NCBI GenBank assembly: GCA_963665785.1 | Contig: OY762456.1 | Location: 3,844,001 to 3,908,000 of the forward strand | Direction of reading: 5' to 3' | Origin: UBA7455 sp026713185 | Lineage (GTDB): Bacteria > Pseudomonadota > Gammaproteobacteria > Pseudomonadales > Azotimanducaceae | DNA: 64,000 bases | Part shown: piece by piece, positions 26,279 through 34,110 of the stretch | Position numbering within the stretch: the stretch's first letter is position 1 | Layout of the letters: the number at the start of each line of letters is the position of its first letter | Position numbers and translations under genes: made by a program | Notes under the pieces: generated by a model | Told to the model about the DNA's origin: nothing | The model's input: only the letters and a program-made list of their open reading frames with translations | The model's database searches: none

Positions 26279-27157
26279 ATGGACATAGCATCACTAGGCG
26301 CCTTGCCACAACTTGATGCCCTCATGCAGGACTTTGAGCGTTACGACATCACCCAGCATGCGCTTGAGCTTGCGACCTATGGATTTACCGTGGTTCCCCC
26401 GGAAAAGCTCCGCATCGAGGATGGCTTTATCGACCGGCTCCGCAACGCGATCATCAGTACCGCCGAACGACGCCACGGCATCGAGATCGGCGATTACACC
26501 ACTGCAAACGTCGAGGAGAACGTGGTGGGCAAGAAAGCCTGGCGACTGCTGTTCGAGGACCAGGCCTTCGTCGACGCCGCGCTCAACCCGGTCGCACTGT
26601 CGTTGATACGCTTCCTCCTCGGCCAGAGCGCCGTGCTGTCCGCGAACTTGTGGATCATCAAGCCACCCAACAAGCGCAAGCTGGCTCTGCACAGTGATGC
26701 GGCCGGGATCACACTCGGGGCCGGCCAGATCGCCCACGTGGTCAACGCATCCTGGCTCTGCACCGACTACGTGGACGCCGACGACGGGCCGACCGTCCTT
26801 GTCCCCGGCAGCTTCCGATTCGGCCGCGGGACACTCCCGCACGAGTCCGATCCGTTGGACACCCCGTTCCCGGTCGTGCCGCTGCAGGGCAAAGCCGGAT
26901 CTTGTGCCATCTGGCACGGAGGCACCTGGCACGGATCGATACCGAGGCGCCGGGACGGACTCCGGATCACCCTGGTGCAGAACTGGATGCGCTCTTACAT
27001 GAAGCAGGTCCACCAGTGGGATGATGCTCCCGCCGACCTTCTCGAGCGGCACCCTGAGCTCAATCACATCCTTGGACTCGACTCGTACTTCCCCTACGGC
27101 GAAGATCCGAATCCGGACGGGAAGTTCATACTAAGAAGCATTGATCCGTATGCCTGA
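26279..27157 (+). CDS. Phytanoyl-CoA dioxygenase (PhyH) family protein, paralogue 2
   Basis: The 292-residue product has the Fe(II)/2-oxoglutarate triad H138-x-D140 (LHSDAAG) and H218 (GTWHGS), with R229 as probable 2-oxoglutarate ligand. Residues such as RSYMKQVHQWDD near the C-terminus parallel TRVYMKQINDFST of the first paralogue. The gene follows the TonB receptor immediately; an in-frame TTG at 26243 overlapping the receptor stop is an alternative start. The base composition here is richer in G and C than in the receptor, a hint of separate origin. Confidence 0.88.
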   Translation: MDIASLGALPQLDALMQDFERYDITQHALELATYGFTVVPPEKLRIEDGFIDRLRNAIISTAERRHGIEIGDYTTANVEENVVGKKAWRLLFEDQAFVDAALNPVALSLIRFLLGQSAVLSANLWIIKPPNKRKLALHSDAAGITLGAGQIAHVVNASWLCTDYVDADDGPTVLVPGSFRFGRGTLPHESDPLDTPFPVVPLQGKAGSCAIWHGGTWHGSIPRRRDGLRITLVQNWMRSYMKQVHQWDDAPADLLERHPELNHILGLDSYFPYGEDPNPDGKFILRSIDPYA

Positions 27158-27175
27158 ACTGCAATCCCCCTGATA

Positions 27176-28114
27176 CTACAAGGACGGCAGATATCGCAGG
27201 GGGTCCTCCGGCTCACCCTTCAATCTGATCTCAAAATGCAGAGTCTCCCCTTTTGGAGCATTCGACCCGATACTGGCAAGAGTCTGACCCTGCTTTACAA
27301 CTTCTCCCTCATGGACCCGAATGTCCTGATTATTACTGTACGCACTCAGATATTCATCGTTGTGTCTGACGATAACCAGATTGCCATACCTTTTTTGTTC
27401 CCCGACATACACCACCACACCATCGGCAGCGGCGTTGACCCGGTCCCCGTCATTTCCCCTGATATCAACCCCCTTGTTGACATTGCCGGGACGGAGGGAA
27501 AATCTTTTGACGAGTTTTCCGCGTAGTGGCCACTGCCAGCTTAACCCGTCTGTCACTTTACTGTCCGGTTGTGAAGAATCCATCCTGATATCATTATCTG
27601 GCGGCCCGGGTAACTGCGGTGGCGTTGACACGATCGCAACTTCCCCGGTTGGCCGGGAGGACTCCACCGGTTCTGGCGAGGTCGTTACCATTGCAGTTGA
27701 CCGGGAAGACTGCGCCGGTTCAGGCCTGGTTGTAACCTCCGCAGACGGCCGGGAAGACTGCGCTGATTCAGGCCTGGTTGTAACCACCTCAGCCGGTTCC
27801 GGCGCGGCAGTATTCACATCCAGTACGATATTCTGACCCACGTAAATCGTAAAAGGAGGGCTGATATTGTTCTCCCGGGCAACATCCCTGTAATCCAGAC
27901 CGTTGAGAAAAGCGATGGAGTACAGAGTATCTCCCTTGCGTACACGATAAGTACCCAGGCTGGTGGTACTGCTGGCTGTTACTGCTTCAGTCTGAACTTC
28001 AGGTTGGGCTTCGGTTACCGCCGTACTGATATCCTGCACCGGCTTGATGCTTTTCTGACTGCCACATCCGAAAACAACAGGCAGGATAATCAAGATCCAG
28101 CATTTACGGATCAT
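27176..28114 (-). CDS. nlpD: NlpD-like murein hydrolase activator lipoprotein
   Basis: A 312-residue predicted lipoprotein: signal MIRKCWILIILPVVFGC with the lipobox Cys at residue 17, a LysM domain (YRVRKGDTLYSIAFLNGLD) and a C-terminal LytM/M23 domain. The metal-binding residues are degraded (NKGVDIRG where HxxxD is usual, and HFEIRL instead of HxH), as in NlpD and EnvC activators that switch on amidases rather than cut peptidoglycan. A repetitive linker of about 48-base units (VTTRPEPAQSSR type) joins the domains. A TTG start at 28150 is possible but adds nothing recognisable. In relatives rpoS follows; here a PhyH gene does. Confidence 0.9.
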   Translation of the reverse strand: MIRKCWILIILPVVFGCGSQKSIKPVQDISTAVTEAQPEVQTEAVTASSTTSLGTYRVRKGDTLYSIAFLNGLDYRDVARENNISPPFTIYVGQNIVLDVNTAAPEPAEVVTTRPESAQSSRPSAEVTTRPEPAQSSRSTAMVTTSPEPVESSRPTGEVAIVSTPPQLPGPPDNDIRMDSSQPDSKVTDGLSWQWPLRGKLVKRFSLRPGNVNKGVDIRGNDGDRVNAAADGVVVYVGEQKRYGNLVIVRHNDEYLSAYSNNQDIRVHEGEVVKQGQTLASIGSNAPKGETLHFEIRLKGEPEDPLRYLPSL

Positions 28115-28267
28115 GACTGAAAAACTCGGGCAGAATTCATTTATCCACAACTATTCAGCATTCAAAATACTATATTTCTATCTACTTCTCTTATCAAACA
28201 CAACTAAGAGATTCCAAGTAAGTCGACCTGTACGATACTAAAAAATCAGTACGGTATCCAACCCACA

Positions 28268-28413
28268 GCAGATGGCTTTGGGGTGTTCGTTTGCGTAAGC
28301 ATAATGTCGGAGCGCCGAGTTGGAGGAGCATGACTACAGGCATGCGGGGAGACAAGGGAATCCGGGAGGGACGCGCAGACGCTGAAGCAAATGAATGCCC
28401 CAAAGCCATCTGC
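28268..28413 (+). repeat. Dispersed ~146-bp inverted-repeat element, copy C
   Basis: Nearly identical to copy B over the core and the 30 bases beyond it (CACTCGTTAATGAAACAAGC). It lies between nlpD and the DUF368 gene, both on the minus strand. The element is therefore in a 3' untranslated position relative to DUF368. Confidence 0.86.
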
Positions 28414-28488
28414 GAACACACTCGTTAATGAAACAAGCTCTCATAAACATGAAAAGAATATCCAGGTAAGCCAACCTGTTGCTCCGCG

Positions 28489-29421
28489 TCAGCGGCGGGG
28501 CGAGTTTTTTGCCCGCTGAAGGCTCTCCAGAAGAATAACCAGTATACAACCACTCAAGGCAGCCAGTGCAGCCATGACAATGTCCGCATCCTGCCCGGTA
28601 GTCATTTCAAAGTTTAAAGGCAATAACCGTTCCTCCACCAGAGGTATCGCTGACCCGTCTGCATTCAGTTGATAACTCATCGTTTGGCTCCATGGCCATA
28701 ACTTTAAAAGCGATCCGAGCATAAAACCAGTTAGCACGGATAGCGTCAGTCTGCGAAAACTGGCAAACAGGTGTGACAGGATACGGGCAAAACTCACCAG
28801 GCCAAGGACACAACCACAGGCGAGACATACAATACTGAGGATATCAAGCGTTGTAATCGCCTCCAGTACAGCGCTGTAAAGACCCAGTAACAGCAAAATA
28901 AAACTACCTGATATACCGGGAAGTATCCATGCACAAACCGCAAACATGCCACCCAGAAACAAGGTAAACAGCGACGGTTCCAATTCAAGCGGGGCAAGTT
29001 TTACCAGAAATAATCCAATTGCCAACCCGGCAGAAAAAGCGATACCAATCTCAAAATCAGGCTTTTCGATCTGCCTGCCAACAACCCAGCCGGATGCCAG
29101 TACAAGACCAAAGAAAAATGCCCGGACGCCAATGGGTTCATTCACCAACAGGTAACTGACCGCATTGGCAAATACAAAGACGGATAAACCCATGGAGCCG
29201 AACAACATCAGCAGGAATGTAGCATCCAGCCATGACCATACCCCTTTGAAACCACGGTGCTTCAGTTCCACCAGTAGCCGGGGAGTGAATCGTTTGAGGC
29301 CATTGATCAGTCTTTCATAGATGCCGGAAATAAAGGCGACAGTACCGCCGGACACCCCGGGTACAATCTCCACGATACCCATCAGAGCACCTATGGCCAC
29401 AATGCGTAACTGAGCTTTCAA
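28489..29421 (-). CDS. DUF368 membrane protein (PopT-type undecaprenyl phosphate carrier)
   Basis: An integral membrane protein of about 310 residues with the family signature IVEIVPGVSGGTVAFISGIYERLING at the first helix and a second glycine-rich repeat (AWILPGISGSFILLLLGLY) in the middle. Members of the family recycle the lipid carrier undecaprenyl phosphate across the inner membrane for cell-wall synthesis, an assignment made in recent years. The TTG at 29421, immediately after the pcm stop, is the preferred start; an earlier start would overlap pcm. The gene is inserted between pcm and nlpD, which are normally adjacent. Confidence 0.85.
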   Translation of the reverse strand: MKAQLRIVAIGALMGIVEIVPGVSGGTVAFISGIYERLINGLKRFTPRLLVELKHRGFKGVWSWLDATFLLMLFGSMGLSVFVFANAVSYLLVNEPIGVRAFFFGLVLASGWVVGRQIEKPDFEIGIAFSAGLAIGLFLVKLAPLELEPSLFTLFLGGMFAVCAWILPGISGSFILLLLGLYSAVLEAITTLDILSIVCLACGCVLGLVSFARILSHLFASFRRLTLSVLTGFMLGSLLKLWPWSQTMSYQLNADGSAIPLVEERLLPLNFEMTTGQDADIVMAALAALSGCILVILLESLQRAKNSPRR

Positions 29422-29422
29422 C

Positions 29423-30091
29423 TTATACTTTCCCGGACAGCAGTGGCACAAAACGGACCTTATCCATAACCTCCGTAGTGACACCCGGGCCGGATTTTTC
29501 CCGCGTTACCATAACCAGATCCTGTACACCCCCACTACCCAACGGCACGACCATCCTGCCGCCGGGCGCAAGTTGTCTGATCAGTTCTTCCGGGATGGAC
29601 ATAGGCGCTGCCGTTACCATAATACCGTCGAAGGGGCCTTTCTCCGGCCAGCCCATGCCTCCGTCCGCATGCCGGTGGCTGATATTCCACAAGCGCAGCA
29701 GCTTGAATCTCCTTACTGCCTGCTCAAGTAGTTTCTCGATCCTTTCCACGGTGTAAACCTTCTTCACCAGCTGGGCCAGGATTGTTGCCTGATAACCGGA
29801 ACCGGTGCCTACTTCCAGGACTCTGGACAGGGGACCAGTCGCTAACAACAACTCTGTCATTCTGGCAACCATATAGGGTTGGGAAATCGTCTGGTTGAAT
29901 CCAATCGGTAATGCCATGTCTTCGTAGGCCCGGTGTGAGAGAGCTTCATCAACAAACAGGTGCCTGGGAGTCGAGTTGATCACATCGAGTATTCTCTGAT
30001 TTGCGATACCCTGTTCCAGCAGTCTGTTGATCAACCGGTTTCTGGTCCGCTGGGAAGTCATCCCCACACCGGACAAATCAATTTCACTCAT
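29423..30091 (-). CDS. pcm: Protein-L-isoaspartate O-methyltransferase
   Basis: A 222-residue SAM-dependent enzyme that methylates isoaspartyl residues to start their repair. Landmarks are RHLFVDEALSHRAYED, the substrate-loop IGFNQTISQPYMVARM and the SAM-binding LEVGTGSGYQATILA. The usual upstream neighbours surE and truD are missing; the next gene upstream is ispF after about 230 bases of repetitive sequence. Confidence 0.96.
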   Translation of the reverse strand: MSEIDLSGVGMTSQRTRNRLINRLLEQGIANQRILDVINSTPRHLFVDEALSHRAYEDMALPIGFNQTISQPYMVARMTELLLATGPLSRVLEVGTGSGYQATILAQLVKKVYTVERIEKLLEQAVRRFKLLRLWNISHRHADGGMGWPEKGPFDGIMVTAAPMSIPEELIRQLAPGGRMVVPLGSGGVQDLVMVTREKSGPGVTTEVMDKVRFVPLLSGKV

Positions 30092-30315
30092 CAGCTAACA
30101 TCCACACCATACATCCGGACTGAACCGGTTTTTATATTACCTGTACCATAGTCAAACATCATTATTACTCATCAGCAAACATCCACATCGTCCTGCCGGT
30201 CTGTATCATTTTCGATTACCTGAATCATAATCACTCATCAATTTCACCCATCAGCTACCCAACACATGATGTAAACCGGCACAGTCCAGAAAGTTTTCGA
30301 TCAGTCAGATCATGG
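30086..30315 (-). repeat. Degenerate ~80-bp repeats between ispF and pcm
   Basis: Motifs recur three times with drift: CATCAGCTAACATCCACA (30089), CATCAGCAAACATCCACA (30171) and CATCAGCTACCCAACACA (30249), each followed by an ACCGG/CCGG segment and ATTAC or AGTCAAACATCATT. The pattern suggests an old duplication in the place where truD and surE would lie. No coding frame remains. Confidence 0.55.
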
Positions 30316-30322
30316 TCAAACA

Positions 30323-30805
30323 TCATTTGTTGTCCAGCAATACGATGGCCAGCGCGGCCAGACCTTCGCCACGGCCAGTAAAACCCATGCCTTCCGTAGT
30401 GGTTGCCTTGATACTGATACATCGCCTGTCGGTCTGCATCGCTTGAGCCATCACATTACACATGGCATCAACATGACCCGCAATCCGCGGTGACTCCGCA
30501 ATCAGCGTCATGTCTGCATTCACCACTGTGTACTGACTGTCCAGGATCAATTGATAAACTTTTTGCAGAATTTCTACACTGTTCATATCCCGCCAGGCAG
30601 AGTCCTTGTCAGGAAAATGACTTCCGATGTCACCCAGAGCCAAAGCACCGAGTAACGCATCGCACAACGCATGGATCAGGACATCTCCATCCGAATGTGC
30701 AATCACCTGTCGGTCATGTGCAATCGAAACCCCACCGAGACGGATCGTGAATTCACCGACATCCCGGGAAAAACGATGTGCATCAAAACCCTGACCTGTT
30801 CTCAA
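30323..30805 (-). CDS. ispF: 2-C-methyl-D-erythritol 2,4-cyclodiphosphate synthase
   Basis: A 160-residue MEP-pathway enzyme making the cyclic diphosphate precursor of isoprenoids. The zinc site is seen in GFDAHRF (D8, H10) and HSDGDVLIHALCDALLGA (H42 region). The start is a TTG overlapping the ispD stop (TTGA), indicating translational coupling. ispD and ispF catalyse steps 3 and 5 of the pathway. Confidence 0.97.
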   Translation of the reverse strand: MRTGQGFDAHRFSRDVGEFTIRLGGVSIAHDRQVIAHSDGDVLIHALCDALLGALALGDIGSHFPDKDSAWRDMNSVEILQKVYQLILDSQYTVVNADMTLIAESPRIAGHVDAMCNVMAQAMQTDRRCISIKATTTEGMGFTGRGEGLAALAIVLLDNK

Positions 30806-31509
30806 ACCCCGGACCCTGAAGCAGAAAGAAAAATTCTGGCGAGTTCAATATCTTCCGGTTCTGTAATCTTGATATTGTCGCGATGACCCTCAACCAGCCT
30901 TGGATGCATACCGGCGTTCTCTACAGCCGCAGACTCATCAGTGATCTGCATGCCTTCTACCTGCTGTAATGCTTCATTTAACACGCCAAAACGGAATAAT
31001 TGCGGCGTCTGTGCCTGCCACAGACCCTGTCTGTTTATGGTATGGCTGACTTGTGAACCGCAGGATACGGTCCGGGACGCTTTTAAGGTATCTGTCACAG
31101 GAATCGCCAGGAGGCCCCCGACACGACTCCGGGCAACTGATGCAACGAGTCGCAGAATATCAGCTGTACGTACACAGGGACGTACCGCATCATGTACCAT
31201 GACCCAGTCGTCCTGTTGCAACTTCAATTCACGTAGTCCGGCCAGCACTGAATCAGACCGCTCAACGCCGCCCTTTACGACCCTGCACGATGCCACACCC
31301 GGAATATCCTGAAAATAATCATCTGTCTCAGACACCACCAGCACAATCTGATCGGGCTGCAATGACAGAAAGCGATCCAGGGTTATTTCCAGAACACTGC
31401 GATGACCGCATGTCAGGTATTGTTTGGGTATTGATGAACCCATGCGAATACCCATACCAGCCGCTGGTATCACCACGGAAATACCGGTCAGTGACCGTTT
31501 GGAACCCAT
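30802..31509 (-). CDS. ispD: 2-C-methyl-D-erythritol 4-phosphate cytidylyltransferase
   Basis: From MGSKRS at 31509 the enzyme has 235 residues. It transfers CMP from CTP to methylerythritol phosphate. The nucleotide-binding VVIPAAGMGIRMGSSIPKQY, the VMVHDAVRPCVR segment and ITDESAAVE are the family motifs. The start chosen avoids overlap with ftsB, whose stop is one base upstream. Upstream in-frame codons lie inside ftsB and lack family sequence. Confidence 0.96.
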   Translation of the reverse strand: MGSKRSLTGISVVIPAAGMGIRMGSSIPKQYLTCGHRSVLEITLDRFLSLQPDQIVLVVSETDDYFQDIPGVASCRVVKGGVERSDSVLAGLRELKLQQDDWVMVHDAVRPCVRTADILRLVASVARSRVGGLLAIPVTDTLKASRTVSCGSQVSHTINRQGLWQAQTPQLFRFGVLNEALQQVEGMQITDESAAVENAGMHPRLVEGHRDNIKITEPEDIELARIFLSASGSGV

Positions 31510-31510
31510 C

Positions 31511-31795
31511 TCAATCTTCAACCAGAAGATAAAATGTCTCGTCATCCTTACGGATCAGGCCTAATTCACTCCGGGCTTTTTCTTCCACTGCAGCCGTCCC
31601 CTGACGCAGATCAGTGATCTCTGCTTTGAGAACCGCGTTCCTTTGTCGCATGGAATGATTCTCGGCGCGTTTGAGTTCGATTCTGGCCTCGAGTTCTCTG
31701 GCATTGGAAAAACTGCCCTCGCCTGACCACATCCGGAATTGCAACAGACCAGCCAGTACAAACAAACCAGCAATGATGAGGAAATTCAGTTTCAT
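31511..31795 (-). CDS. ftsB: Cell division protein FtsB
   Basis: A 94-residue bitopic protein: one N-terminal membrane segment (LNFLIIAGLFVLAGLLQF) and a leucine-zipper-like coiled coil (residues 30-65), ending LGLIRKDDETFYLLVED with the conserved GLI-x-DE-x-F. It joins FtsL and FtsQ in the divisome. Its ATG overlaps the eno stop (ATGA), consistent with a translationally coupled eno-ftsB-ispD-ispF operon. Confidence 0.93.
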   Translation of the reverse strand: MKLNFLIIAGLFVLAGLLQFRMWSGEGSFSNARELEARIELKRAENHSMRQRNAVLKAEITDLRQGTAAVEEKARSELGLIRKDDETFYLLVED

Positions 31796-33093
31796 CCTGT
31801 AACTACCTCTTTCCGGAGGAACTCTGCAAAACCCCTGTAAAGGGCCGCACAATGGTCTTCGATCCGCAATAATCTGTTATATTTTGCCACCCGGTCAGAA
31901 CGGCACAAAGACCCGGTTTTGATTTGTCCGGCAGCAGTCGCTACAGCCAGATCTGCAATAGTGGTATCTTCCGTTTCACCAGACCGGTGCGATATCACCG
32001 TGCTATAGCCTGATTCGCGGGCAATGCCTATGGTTTCCAGTGTTTCTGTCAAGGTGCCTATCTGATTCAGTTTGATCAGTATGGAATTCGCCACACCCTT
32101 CGAGATGCCCTGTTTGAGGAGTACCGGATTTGTCACGAAAAGATCATCTCCAACCAACTGAACCTTGTCTCCCAGACTGGCGGTAAGAACAGCCCACCCT
32201 TCCCAGTCACTCTCATCCATACCATCTTCAATTGACAGCACAGGGAAACGTTTCACCATATTTGCCAGATAATCGGCAAATCCATTGGCATCAAATGATC
32301 TCTGTTCTCCCGCCAGAACATATTGACCGTCTCTGTAGAACTCGGATGCCGCACAATCCAGGGCCAGATATACATCCCGGCCGGGTGCATATCCTGCCTT
32401 TTCGATCGCTGTAACAATGACTTCCAGCGCCACTTCGTTACCTGGAAGATTCGGTGCAAACCCACCTTCATCACCCACTGCCGTGCTGAGTCCCTCAGTT
32501 TTGAGCACCGACTTCAGCGCATGGAAAATTTCCACACCACAACGCAGGGCTTCCGCGAAGTCAGGTGCGGCTGTTGGCATTATCATGAATTCCTGGATGT
32601 CGATATTATTGTCCGCATGTTCTCCACCGTTCAGGATGTTCATCATCGGCACGGGCATACTGTATCTGCCCGGGCTGCCATCGAGCTCCGCAAGATACTC
32701 GTAGAGTTCAAGCCGGCGGCTTTTTGCGGCAGCAGCGGCCACGGCAAGAGACACCGACAGCACAGCATTGGCGCCGAGTACCGCCTTGTCGGCAGTTGCG
32801 TCGAGATCAATCATCATCTGGTCCAACTCTGTCTGTTCTTCAACATGACGCCGCAACAGTAAAGTCCGGATACGCGTATTGACATTTTCAACAGCGTTTA
32901 ACACCCCTTTGCCATTAAATCTGAGTGGATCCTGATCCCGTAATTCCAGGGCTTCACGGGTACCGGTAGAAGCTCCGGACGGAACGCGGGCAGTACCGAT
33001 GGCGCCTGATGCCACTTCAACATCTGTTTCCAGGGTTGGGTTGCCCCGGGAATCCAGTATTTCCCGGGCCCGGATATCCGTAATCTCAGTCAA
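31792..33093 (-). CDS. eno: Enolase
   Basis: A 433-residue glycolytic enzyme converting 2-phosphoglycerate to phosphoenolpyruvate, and also a possible degradosome partner. Motifs are ILDSRGNPTLE, PSGASTGTREALELRD, NGGEHADNN and the catalytic-lysine region ILIKLNQIGTLTET. Translation starts at a TTG that overlaps the kdsA stop by eight bases, unusual for such a highly expressed gene and suggesting coupling to kdsA. Confidence 0.98.
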   Translation of the reverse strand: MTEITDIRAREILDSRGNPTLETDVEVASGAIGTARVPSGASTGTREALELRDQDPLRFNGKGVLNAVENVNTRIRTLLLRRHVEEQTELDQMMIDLDATADKAVLGANAVLSVSLAVAAAAAKSRRLELYEYLAELDGSPGRYSMPVPMMNILNGGEHADNNIDIQEFMIMPTAAPDFAEALRCGVEIFHALKSVLKTEGLSTAVGDEGGFAPNLPGNEVALEVIVTAIEKAGYAPGRDVYLALDCAASEFYRDGQYVLAGEQRSFDANGFADYLANMVKRFPVLSIEDGMDESDWEGWAVLTASLGDKVQLVGDDLFVTNPVLLKQGISKGVANSILIKLNQIGTLTETLETIGIARESGYSTVISHRSGETEDTTIADLAVATAAGQIKTGSLCRSDRVAKYNRLLRIEDHCAALYRGFAEFLRKEVVTG

Positions 33094-33949
33094 AGGACAT
33101 GCCCCCCAGATTCCCTTTTACCGGACCATCAATGCGTTTTAACAGGCTCAGCAGGTCATACATCTGTCCCATGGGCCAGACATTGGGTCCGTCACTCATG
33201 GCTTGTTCCGGTTTCGGATGGGTTTCCATAAACAGGCCATGCACACCCACCGCTGTTGCTGCTCTTGCCAGAACCGGAACCATCTCCCGCTGGCCTCCTG
33301 AACTCGCTCCCTGACCACCGGGAAGCTGGACGCTGTGCGTTGCATCAAACACCACCGGACATCCCGTCTCTTTCATGACCGCAAGGGATCTCATATCGGA
33401 CACAAGATAGTTGTAACCAAAGCTGACCCCGCGTTCACACACCATGATATTGTCATTACCTGTAGCCTTGGCCTTTTCAACCACATGAATCATGTCCCAT
33501 GGCGCCAGAAACTGGCCTTTTTTCAGGTTTACCGGGAGGCCTGTACTGGCAACATTCTGTATAAATCCTGTCTGCCGGCATAGAAACGCGGGTGTCTGCA
33601 GTACCGATACAACAGAGGCAACCTCATCCAGTGGTGTGTCTTCATGGACATCGGTGAGGACAGGTACATCGATTTCCTTCCTGACCATGTCCAGAATCTT
33701 CAATCCTTCTGCAATACCAGGTCCCCGGAAACTCTCATGACTGGAGCGATTGGCCTTGTCAAATGATGATTTATAAATAAAGTGGATATCCAGTCCGGCA
33801 CAGATTTCTTTCAGTTCCCCTGCCGTATCCCTGGCAAGGTCAGCTGATTCAATCACGCAAGGTCCTGCGATCAGAAAAAACGGTGAATCCTGCTTTATTT
33901 CGAAACCGCAGAGGTTCATTAATGCTTCTGTCATTGTTGTATCCACCAA
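33086..33949 (-). CDS. kdsA: 3-deoxy-8-phosphooctulonate (KDO-8-P) synthase
   Basis: A 287-residue aldolase-type enzyme condensing PEP with arabinose 5-phosphate for the lipopolysaccharide inner core. The motifs FFLIAGPCVIES, FIYKSSFDKANRSSHES and CERGVSFGYNYLVSDMRS are intact. It shows that the organism makes LPS and so is Gram-negative. It precedes eno in the same operon; pyrG lies 161 bases upstream. Confidence 0.98.
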   Translation of the reverse strand: MVDTTMTEALMNLCGFEIKQDSPFFLIAGPCVIESADLARDTAGELKEICAGLDIHFIYKSSFDKANRSSHESFRGPGIAEGLKILDMVRKEIDVPVLTDVHEDTPLDEVASVVSVLQTPAFLCRQTGFIQNVASTGLPVNLKKGQFLAPWDMIHVVEKAKATGNDNIMVCERGVSFGYNYLVSDMRSLAVMKETGCPVVFDATHSVQLPGGQGASSGGQREMVPVLARAATAVGVHGLFMETHPKPEQAMSDGPNVWPMGQMYDLLSLLKRIDGPVKGNLGGMSFD

Positions 33950-34110
33950 TGATTCTTGTTCAATGTTGTAAGGACCAATGATATGCGTTCCATGAAGTAA
34001 GTGCCGAATATCCTGTTAATAGTGTATTCACCGGTGATATCCATTCAAGGTCTGATCCATCGATGACAACTGTTCAAAGCTGTATCTGCGAGTATCCGTA
34101 CTGTACGCTG

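Noticed and set aside
26294..27067. A 257-codon minus-strand frame opposite the second PhyH gene
   Set aside because: Antisense shadow caused by GC-rich codon bias; the plus strand has the intact catalytic triad.
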